Origin: Immersiella caudata
Taxonomy: Eukaryota > Ascomycota > Sordariomycetes > Sordariales > Lasiosphaeriaceae
NCBI GenBank assembly: GCA_030512335.1
Contig: JAULSU010000004.1
Location: forward strand, 1,116,001-1,180,000
Length of the DNA: 64,000 bases
Reading direction: 5' to 3'
Shown here piece after piece: positions 43,131 to 52,267 of the stretch. Position 1 is the first letter of the stretch. Each line of letters starts with the position of its first letter. A model generated the notes under the pieces. That model was not told where the DNA came from. It saw nothing but the letters and a program-made list of their open reading frames with translations, and did not search any database. The position numbers were made by a program, and so were the translations under genes.

Positions 43131-44088
43131 AACGAGCGCCTTACACAGCACGGTCAATCAGACCAAGATCCCGCTCGTCTTTGAGATGCAAGAGGGACCC
43201 GCCTTAGCGGATGGCGTCCGGCAATGCAGTCCCGTCCTAAGCGCAAGCTCAACACCAACAACGAATGTTAAATAGAAGGCAACTGCGCTGGAAACCTCCA
43301 GACCGTTCACCCTTCTCATGTCAGCTTCCTTCGCCAAGTTAGCACGGTATCTCGACAAAAGCAGAAGGATACACAACCCTCCAATTGCCTGTCGTTTGAC
43401 TACGCTATCACGTCATGGTGAATCTGTCGGTTCCAATTACTGTCTCCTTGCGTTTCGAAGGAAGACCACAGTCCCTCTCGTCGGTTTGGGTTTGTATGGC
43501 CCAGCGAGCACGTCGCTGCTCTTGTTCCGTCGGTGGCATCTCCTCGCCCAAGGAAGTCGCCGTAAAGCCTCCAGCTCTTCTTGTACCTGCGTACAGAGGC
43601 CCGTTTCGATCTTGGAAATGTTAATGGTTTTTTTTTTGGATACTGAAACTTGGTGAACACACACACAATTTTCACCAGCGGCTGGATTATCTCGAGGAAC
43701 TTCTAACCATCCATTCCTAAACGCCACAACTATTAGCATGTCTCACTGCCTGCTATCAGATTTTCTTGCAAGGCGGGCGTTTTGCTGCAAAGCTGATCGA
43801 GTCATCGCGATGGGAACTCTTTCCACATCACGAAACTACCATGGTCAGCGGTAAATAGTATCACAATCACCATTGCCTGAAAACTCAGCAACCGTCTTCG
43901 TATGGACTGGTATCTAGTAGACTAGCTGCTCTACCTATCTGCCCATTTCCCAGACAACATTCACCCGCCTCAGATAGCCTTAGTGGATTCCTGCTGCTCT
44001 GCTAAATGAATTCGGCCGAGAATTATTCCAGATGCCGCCAAATCAAAAGAACGCATAGTGGTTCGTGAGAAAGCTTCGTGATACCGTA
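43131..44088. other. Convergent intergenic region, no gene seen
   Basis: About 1 kb between the methyltransferase and zinc-knuckle gene stops. A T run lies near 43629. Short frames without features. Confidence 0.5.
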
Positions 44089-45752
44089 TCACCAATCACT
44101 GGTTGCAGCAGCGGCGGTGCCGGCTCCTCCAGCACCGCCGAAATCGCCACCGCCAAAGTCATTGCCTCCGTTGCCGAAGTCATCACCTCCATTGCCGAAT
44201 TCGCCTCCTCCGTTGTTGAAGGTACCGTCGAAGCCCCCGCCGTTTCCAGCGCCTCCGGCAGCATCCTCGTTGACAGTGGGGTTCGGGCAGCGGGACTTAT
44301 AATGGCCCATCTGTTGGCAATTAGAGCACTTCACACGCGTGACTGTCGAACTTGTCAGCAAGAAGTGATCAGATTGTCCAAGAGAAACATACTGTCGCGA
44401 GGCTTGGGGCACTCTTTGGACACGTGCCCAAACTCATCGCAGTTGCGGCATTGGATCTTGCGAGGCTCTGTGCAATCACGAGCCATGTGGCCCTCGCCGC
44501 CACAGTTGCGGCAGATACCAGCATCACCGCCGCCGCCCTGGGGACAATCCCTCGAGAAATGGCCCACTGGGAAAGGTTAGCTAGGCCTTTGAGCGAAACA
44601 AAGGTACAACCTACTCTCGTTGCACTTGCGGCATTCGACATTCTCGGCAGAGCGAGGCTCGGTGCCTGCGAAAGGTCAGCTGCTTCCTCCAAAGCCATGA
44701 CTTGGAAGTCTCGTCTTACAATCAGCAACCTTGTGGCCCGACTTGCCACAGTTCTTGCACGCGAACTTGTCGACACGGGGAGTGGGACCTGGAGTTGGTT
44801 AGCTGTGATCTCTCACCACCGCGTTATGGCACAGATACTTACAGTCACGCATGCGATGACCCTCGCCATCACAGTTGAAGCACTTGATGACAATTCGGTC
44901 CTTCTCAATCTTGTCCTGAGGGCAGGACTTGGCAATGTGGCCGACCTCATTGCAATTGAGGCACTTCGGCTTGCCACGGTCAGTGACCTCGCCAGCATCA
45001 GCAAGACGCTCGAAGTTCTCATCGAAATCGGCAGGCCAGATCTCGCGATCACGAGGGCGCGGAGGGGTGAAGCTGAATCGGTAAGTGACCGTATACTTCT
45101 TCTCCATGTTTCCTTGGAGATCCATGTTCGTAAGAGTGACCGCAATCGGGCGCTCAATGGCGACCAAGAAGAGACCGATCTCTTGCTCGCGGAAGGCCCT
45201 CTCAAGATCAACAAACGTCGTCTCCGGGGATGACTTGGCATAGATTTGGACCCCGTTCTTGATGTCGTCAATCTCCTTTTCCTTGACCGCCTCGAGGATC
45301 ATAGCCCACGCCTCCTCGGTGGTGGCATCAGGGAGATGACTGCGGTCAATCTTCTTGGGTGCCTTGCAATCACGAGCGTAGTGACCCTCTTCGTTGCAAT
45401 GGCGGCAGGGTCCCTGCGGGGGACGCTCGACGCGAGGCTTGGTGCACTCGCTCTTCATGTGGCTGAAACTACATTAGCAATGGCATCTGATAATAAGCAG
45501 CGGAAATAAGACTTGCCCAACTTCGCCGCAGTTGTAGCAGCCACCAGCGCCTCCGTCGCCGCTGCCAGTGTTCACATCGCCACCGAAGCTGTCGCCATTG
45601 TCGCCGCTGCCGAAGTCGTTGCTGTTGTCGCCACCTCCGAAGGCGGCATCGCCGGTCGGAGCGCTAGCGGCGGGAGCACCCCAGGAGTCATCGCCGGCGG
45701 TAGTGGCACCGCCGTCGCCCCAAGTGCTGTCGTCATTACCACCCCAAGACAT
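44089..45752 (-). CDS. Nine-knuckle CCHC zinc-finger protein (nucleic-acid binding)
   Basis: Six exons on the minus strand: 45752-45517, 45462-44843, 44788-44720, 44665-44615, 44566-44393 and 44342-44089; introns 48-54 nt; 467 residues. After a Gly/Asp/Asn-rich N-terminus come knuckles 1-2 (CYNCGEVGHMKSEC, CRHCNEEGHYARDC), then an unusual folded insert of about 110 residues, then knuckles 3-9 (for example CLNCNEVGHIAKSC, CRNCGGEGHMARDC, CSNCQQMGHYKSRC) and a Gly/Asn/Phe-rich tail. CCHC arrays of this kind (Gis2/CNBP group) bind single-stranded G-rich RNA or DNA; the exact target is unknown. Intron 1 (45463-45516) has a GC donor (GCAAGT): only GC-AG splicing rebuilds the first knuckle. Introns 2 and 3 both split the last Cys codon of a knuckle after T. 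Confidence 0.9.
45463..45516 (-). other. GC-AG intron
   Basis: Minus-strand intron with GTTGG|GCAAGT donor, GCTAAT branch point and TTTCAG acceptor. GT donors nearby would not give the EVG-HMKSEC join required by the zinc knuckle. Confidence 0.8.
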
Positions 45753-47897
45753 GGCCGGTAATTTGTGATGGGATTGGTTTGTTGAGACTTTTGCAAAGAG
45801 AGCCCAGTTAGCCTTGGACTTGGTGGGCGACAGTCTCGGACGAGATTTCCACGAAAAGCTTGGAGTGGTAGGATATTTGAGTGATGCAACTAGCAGTTGT
45901 GAAGCACTTGGCTTGAAGCCGCTTTGCGATCGAAAACACAAAGCAACATTATACCTCAAACAGCTTGGTGTTTGGGTAAATGCGGTAGTGGGACAGGTAT
46001 GGAATGAGGGTGGGAGGTGAAGAAGGGAGAGGAAACAGAAAACTCGGGATCAAAGTGAGGTCGTGGAAGTGTAGGAGGTTGGAAAGAATGGTGACCTCCA
46101 AGAAAAAGGACAAAGAAGTGCTAGTGGAGAGCAGCAGCAGAGGGTGGTGGGAGAAATAAAAACAGTGTATAACTTCAATGGGGGGAAAGTAAGGTGCGAA
46201 TATTTGGTGCTCGTTGAAGTGCAGGGAAGGAACAAAACAGGGCGGCTCACCTTGATGAGATTCAGCGTCGAGACCGAAGATGGGATATCGAGTGTGAGAT
46301 CTGCTTTGGCGGTCAGCTCTGGGTTGATTAATTCAGACGAAAGCGAGATAGTCGGACGGAAACGAAAGCAGGGCGTGAGTGGTGATGGCCGGACGAAAGC
46401 GCGTTTGCGGTGCGGTGTCCGAACAAATCGAATAAATCGTGTTGAGCAACCATCTGGTTAACTCGTCTGATGAGAGAGAACGTGCTTACTTACCTTGAGG
46501 CCTCGCAACAGTGCCAAAGACCTTGTGATGGCGGTTGGCGGTACTTGAAAGGTCAAGTGTTGCGAAGGTGGAGGAGGAAGGAAGGGGGAGAAGAATTCGA
46601 ATTTGCAAGTTCGATTCTCATTCTTGTGTGAAGCGGTCCAAACTTGGTCAAGAGATGCGCTCCAGAAAGCACCGGAATTCTTGAGCTACGGGCGCAGGGC
46701 GCTCTAGTTGAGGAAGGGGCGGAAACCTGCTGAAGAAGGAGCAGACAAGACGAAGCCATTGGTGGCAACCTAGAAACCTGCAGGCTGTCATAGCAGATTG
46801 GAGCCGGCCGAGATATTTGCATGGAGTATCCATCGGTATTGAAGTCGTTCTGGCCTAGATTCAGTACGTTTGGCAAGCGTGGCAAGCATGCTCATGAGTT
46901 TCGGGCTCCCGTCGATGCAACCTCAGGGGCTTTGTTTACATGGCGACACCCAGTGCGAATGCAAGATACTACGCACGGTTGCATGGTGCAAATCAGGGGC
47001 TGCACAACCAAGGCCGCAATGACACAGCACATGCAACACTTCATCGCAGTATAACGGGAGATCCGAATGCAACGGCGCGAAGAGTAAAGAGCTCCTTGAC
47101 TTCTCATATCAGCTAGGTGCTGGTCCTTTATCTGGCTGCTCTCGTGATATAGAGCCGCCTGATCCCGTCGCAATCCTGCACGCTGCAGACCGCAATCATG
47201 GCAATCGCGAAATTACATCTTCTTTATTGCGTGATTCAAGAAGCCTACCTTTGAGGTGCTACTTCACGACTTTTGCAGGGCACATACGGCCTGGTCAACC
47301 CGCAATCGGGTCCTCTGCGCCAAGCCTTGGTCGACATCTTGGCCCCGATGACACTATCTGCGGTTTCTGTCCTGCATCTCCAACTGCAACATGAGCGGCA
47401 TCGCGGCTTGGTGTGTGGTTCCAGTTATGGGGATTGGGCACTTGTGCTGTCGTGCCGCCGTTCGGTTTTAAGAGCTGTCTGTATCACGAGCCGTAACGCT
47501 CAAGACTCAACCGCAATGCATTATCGAAGAGCTTGCTCGGGGTGCCTGGAAACGTATGGAGATATACCCATAATTTTTAATTCAACACTTTTGCCGTACC
47601 TGACCGCTATCTCAGGGGGCCACACGGCCGTTCGACTCATCAGAGGAGACGAAGATGATATCGGGGATTACGAGACACGCCGCCTCGGTCGACGCTACAC
47701 GGATCCTATCTAAGCGAGTAGGCAAATTCTGAGCTCATGGGGCTCATTTTGTTATTGAACCATTCAGGTGAGGATGGTAGTTCCTTGTCCTGTGGTCAAA
47801 ACATAAAAAGCCGATAGAGACTCGGCTCGAACCTCGCCGATCAGATCATACAGACGACCCTCAAGCTTCTGCTACATGCCCTCAAAAACCGCTCAAT
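45753..47897. other. Intergenic 2.1 kb, promoter of the zinc-knuckle gene
   Basis: No gene recognised. The first 700 bases upstream of the zinc-knuckle ATG are A/G-rich on the plus strand. A 146-codon frame at 47273-47713 shows no domain. No RNA gene or repeat seen. Confidence 0.45.
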
Positions 47898-49022
47898 ATG
47901 TTAGCACCAGAAGGGCTAGCCGAGATGGATTACCGCTTCTTGGGCCGATCAGGATTGCAAGTATCAGCGATTTTCACTGTGAGGATGGCTGACATACGGC
48001 GGCCATGTTGACCGCGAAGGCGCCTTTGCTTGCATGAAAGCAGCCTATGACAGCGACGTCAACTTCTTCGACTGTGCCGAAGTTTACGCCGAGGGGGAAT
48101 CTGAGCGAGTCATGGGCGAGGCCATCAAGAAATTCGGCTGGAAGAGGAACGATTTAGTGATTGCAACCAAGGTGTGTTTGCGAATCCTTGCCAAGACAAG
48201 GGCCGACTGCTAACTCTCGCAGCTGCATCGGAGAACCGCCAACAGTGACAAGAAGATCAACAATGTTGGTCTTTCCCGGAAGCATATTATGGAGGCATTG
48301 ACGCATCCCTTGAAAGACTTCAGCTCAGTTATGTTGGTCTCGTCTTCGCACATCGTCCGGACAGACGAACGCCCATGGAAGAGGCTGTGAGGGCATTCAA
48401 CCATTTGATCAACACCGGAAAGGCGCTGTGCTGGGGTACCTCTGAATGGAGCCCAGACGAGATCGCGCAGGCCTGGTCGGGCCGTTGATGGGTACGTTCC
48501 TCACTGATTCCTGTTCCATGGGTATGCACTAACCACCCGCCGGACTGTAGATCAAGCACGGTACAACATGCTGGAATGCCACAAGGTCGAGCACGATTTT
48601 GCGCATCTGTACCGTGAGCATGGCCTGGGCCTGACGGCGTTCTCATCTCTACGGCAGGGCATCCTGACTGTGAAATATAAGAATGGCATCCCTGAGGACC
48701 CCAGGCTTGCCCAGACCAAAGTCGAGTTCGTAGCAGGATACTGGAAGCGGACAGGAAAAGAGCAGTGGGAGGAACAGATCCAAAAATGACAAAACTTGAG
48801 CCGATTGCTGAGAAGCTTGGCGTCAAGCAGAGTGTTCTGACCCTCGCGTGGGTATTGGCGAATCCCAATGTGAGCTCTGCTATCACTGGTGCAAGCAGCC
48901 CCGAGCAGATCTACGAGAATATTGAGGCCATCGCGGTGTATAAAAGGTTGACGCCCGGGATTCTTTCCGAGATTGACGAGATTCTCAACAACAAGCCACC
49001 GGTTGTTGTTCCAAGATTTTGA
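47898..49022 (+). pseudogene. Aldo/keto reductase (Kv-beta-like) pseudogene
   Basis: The protein can be followed in pieces across three frames: MDYRFLGRSGLQVSAI, then GGHVDREGAFACMKAAYDS and FFDCAEVYAEGESERVMGEA, NNVGLSRKHI, LSYVGLVFAHRPDRRTPMEE, LINTGKALCWGTSEWSPDEI, YNMLECHKVEHDFAHLYREH, and a final block LEPIAEKLGVKQSVLTLAW to EILNNKPPVVVPRF. At least four lesions break it: an extra base plus TGA at about 47971-47983; a lost base at 48285-48297; a deletion at about 48470-48490 apparently between direct repeats GGCCTGGTC; and a lost base at about 48785. Both introns (48172-48222 and 48492-48550) keep good splice sites. Intact members are NADPH-dependent reductases related to potassium-channel beta subunits. 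The remaining sequence is only slightly decayed, so the inactivation looks recent. Confidence 0.85.
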
Positions 49023-49420
49023 TGGGGGGCGAATCCCTAGGTTCTGGAAATGACTTTGTGGGTATCGAGAGGAGATGCAAACGCGCAGCATGGTTGCAAT
49101 GAAATAAATTGGATAGCTGAGTCGGGAATTGAGATGCACCCCGTCTCCCTCGCCTTCACCGTTCAACTCAGAGCAACAGGCCACAGTGAGAAGTTCTGGA
49201 ACGATGCCCCTTTCCACAAGCCGATTTCATGTTGGCGGGATCGCTAATTTGATTGGACCCAAGCGAGATCTGCCCCACTTGAGAGGGGCACCAAGACGCT
49301 GCCACTCCCACCGCCACGAGCGACCCTGTTGGGACACACTTGTTGGTCGCTTGCAAGTGTCGCCGATTGTCCTTCGCAGCCCCGAGGTTTCTGTCGTTTG
49401 CAGGACCTTAGCACAGCATC
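49023..49420. promoter_or_regulatory. Promoter region of the sphingolipid desaturase
   Basis: 398 bases between the reductase relic and the desaturase start. No TATA box was seen; the ATG context is GCATCATGG. Confidence 0.45.
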
Positions 49421-50732
49421 ATGGCTCCGTCAGCGACAGCGGCGGCGAGGACTTTGTCCAAGACCGAGAAGTTGAGCGCCAATGGCAAGGCCAACGGCAG
49501 TGCCGCCAACGGCAACGGCGCGGCGTCGGCCGCTGAGCGGGAAGCCATCGAGACGAAGTATCGCGACTTTTTCTGGACCTACACGGAGGAGCCGCACAGG
49601 ACAAGACGACTGGAAATCATCAAGGCGCACCCTGAGGTATTCCTCCGTCCCCCCTGAAACTCACGAGCGGTCCAATTGACTGACGCTTTCTGCTCCAGGT
49701 CACCAAGCTTTGCGGCCCGGAACCCTTGACCAAGTATGTCGTCGCAGGCGTCGTTGCCCTGCAGGTACTGCTTGCGCACCTCCTCCGAAATACCCCCTTT
49801 TTCTCGTGGAAGTTTTGGGCTGTCGCCTATGTTTTTGGAGCCACTTCCAACCAGAATTTGTTCCTTGCGATCCACGAGATCTCGCACAATCTCGCCTTCA
49901 GGTCACCCAAGGCAAACAGGCTCTTTGCCATCTTCGCCAACCTGCCCATTGCGGTTCCCTATAGCGCTTCGTTCAGGGTACGCTCCCTTGTCCTCCGACA
50001 AGTTCTTGTCAGAAATGCTAATCCTTGCTTCAGCCATACCACCTGACGCATCACAAGTCCCTCGGCGTTGATGGCCTCGATACCGATTTGCCCACCGCCT
50101 TTGAGGCTGTCTTCTTGGACTCAATTCTTGGGAAGGCCTTCTTCTGCACATTCCAGATCTTCTTCTACGCTTTGCGCCCCATGGTCGTTTACCGAATCCC
50201 CATGACCTGGGTTCATCTCCTCAACGTCGTGGTTCAGCTCTCCTTCGACTACGCCCTTGTCGCCCTCCTACCCAGTTACTTTACCCTCAACTCACTACTC
50301 TACCTCCTCCTCTCTTCCTTCCTGGCTGGCTCTCTGCACCCTACCGCGGGTCACTTCATCGCCGAGCACTACGTCTACGAGAAGATCACACCCACGGAGC
50401 GCGACCCTGCCAACCACATCCCAGTCCCTGAGACCTTCAGCTACTACGGCCCGCTCAACTTTGTGACCTACAATGTCGGCCTCCACAACGAGCATCACGA
50501 CTTTCCCGCTATCCCGTGGACCCGTCTTCCCAAGCTTCACGAGATTGCCAAGGAGTTCTACGCCGACCTGCCGCAACACCGCAGCTGGAGCTACGTCATC
50601 TGGCGCTTCATTTTTGATGAGCAAATCGGCATGCGGTGTCGCGTCAAGCGCAAGCAGGGCGGTCGCGTTGTCGGGGGTGGTACCGCAGTCGCCAAGGTCG
50701 CCGCGTGGACACAGGAAGAGATTGAGGCTTAA
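49421..50732 (+). CDS. DES1: Sphingolipid delta(4)-desaturase (dihydroceramide desaturase)
   Basis: Three exons, 49421-49636, 49699-49977 and 50034-50732 (introns 62 and 56 nt), 397 residues. The N-terminus (to about 40) is Ala/Gly/Asn-rich; then comes the family block DFFWTYTEEPHRTRRLEIIKAHPE. Several membrane spans and three di-iron histidine boxes are present: HEISHN, HLTHHK and NEHHDFP, with the typical ending LPQHRSWSYVIWRFIFDEQIG. The enzyme introduces the 4,5-trans double bond into dihydroceramide in the ER, giving the sphingoid base used for glucosylceramides in filamentous fungi. Start chosen at the first ATG, which matches a typical N-terminal extension. A Met at 50025 in front of exon 3 is an intron artefact. 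Confidence 0.94.
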
Positions 50733-52267
50733 GCAGTTTGAAAGAAGAAAGTTGCGCCGCGAGGACAGGGGCTTCGCGGCGAGTACATATCACATAAAAA
50801 CGGCGAAGGAGCCAACTGTACGATAAATACTGCGTTTGGATTGGTAGGCTTAAAAAGCGTCAGGAGCCGGGTAGATGGTGTTAATGAGATATTTGACTAT
50901 ATGACTCGCGCGGCAACCAAGCCTTCATGTCCCCAACACCCTACTATCCAGGAACCTGACATAGCACACTCGCCTCATCGAAACAAAGGGATTCTCTGTT
51001 ATGTGGTATTTGCCGGGAGGCTGTATCTCCGCACATATTTAGACACACGCTGGGGGAACCCGTCCGTCTGATGTGAGAAACACATCAAACAGGAAACAAA
51101 GAAACGCAAAAAGGGGGGCGCGGGCCGACCCGATGGCTGCGCACAGCCATGCCACATGTTGGAGAGATCACGTCGATTTGGAGTTTTCGGTGTTAGTGTG
51201 TCGTCAGATCGACTACCATGAGTACCTTTTTTCTCATTTTTTTTCTTTGCTCTGGAGATGCAGGTCGGGGGTGGACACGCAATGGATGATGCTGGGTATT
51301 GCGGGTGCATGAGAAGATAGATTGTAGAAAGATGGAGAATTGCGGCACTTAAGCTGAGGGGTTGAGTAATAGTAGTAGATCAATATTGTGGAGCTTATTG
51401 CTCATGATGGTGTTGCTATTTGACCTCTGCCTCCCTGACGATCCTAGTACATTGCTATCGTCCGCTGCGCTCTTTGATCCGTCGCCCATTGCTGTCTCAC
51501 ATACTGTTGACCCGATGCTGGGACAGCATCGTCGCCAACACCAACCACCGTAGTCTCAGCTATCGCAAAGAGGCCTGAGCCCTCAGCCCACCGACCATTC
51601 CCTCAAGCAACCCACGGAGGAAGGAAAAGAAGACCTGGGTATTCCATAGGTGTAACCATGCCAGTATGACACACCGCACCAACCTTCTTCTCCTCACTCC
51701 TTCTATCGTGTTACCGCCACTCCGTCACCACACTCAGAAAAGAGAGCCCATCATGGTATCATCACTTCAACTGATTTTGCGCGACCAAATAAACGCTAAA
51801 TCTAATTCCTTCCCCCTCGCCCCCTCTCAAAAACGTACGTCTCAAAAAAAGAAAGGTGGTATAAGTTGTAGTAGTCATAAACCGCCAGAGCATGCGTGTG
51901 CATCCATTCCTCTTTTCTCTCTCCCGAGTGTCCCTCGAGCTGCCAAGCAAAGGAAACGCATCAAACCACAGCCCTAACGTACATACATCATGTAGAAATC
52001 GCTTCTGTGTGTGTGTCTTCTTTGGTTTTAATTTTCGCCTCCAACGCCATTTCTTTCCCACTCCTCTACCCGTGGGGGGAGAGCCGCTTCCAAAACGGAA
52101 GGCGGGAAAAACAACCCAAAGTTCCCAAATTTTGATCCCGTAATGCCATGCAATGCTTCACTGTACAATAACCAAGTTTTTCCAGCGTGATGATGCCCTA
52201 AGTTGACGCACAAAAGAAAATGGATGTTGCGACGGCAGTCAGCCACCGAGCAACATGCCCGAGGCCA
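50733..52267. other. Convergent intergenic region 1.5 kb, no gene seen
   Basis: Between the stops of DES1 (plus) and VAC7 (minus). Only short frames (below about 105 codons) without features; A/T-rich segments fit long 3' untranslated regions. Confidence 0.5.

Noticed and set aside
46600..46625. TTCGATTC-type sequence resembling a tRNA T arm
   Set aside because: No matching D arm or acceptor stem; the B box is not perfect.
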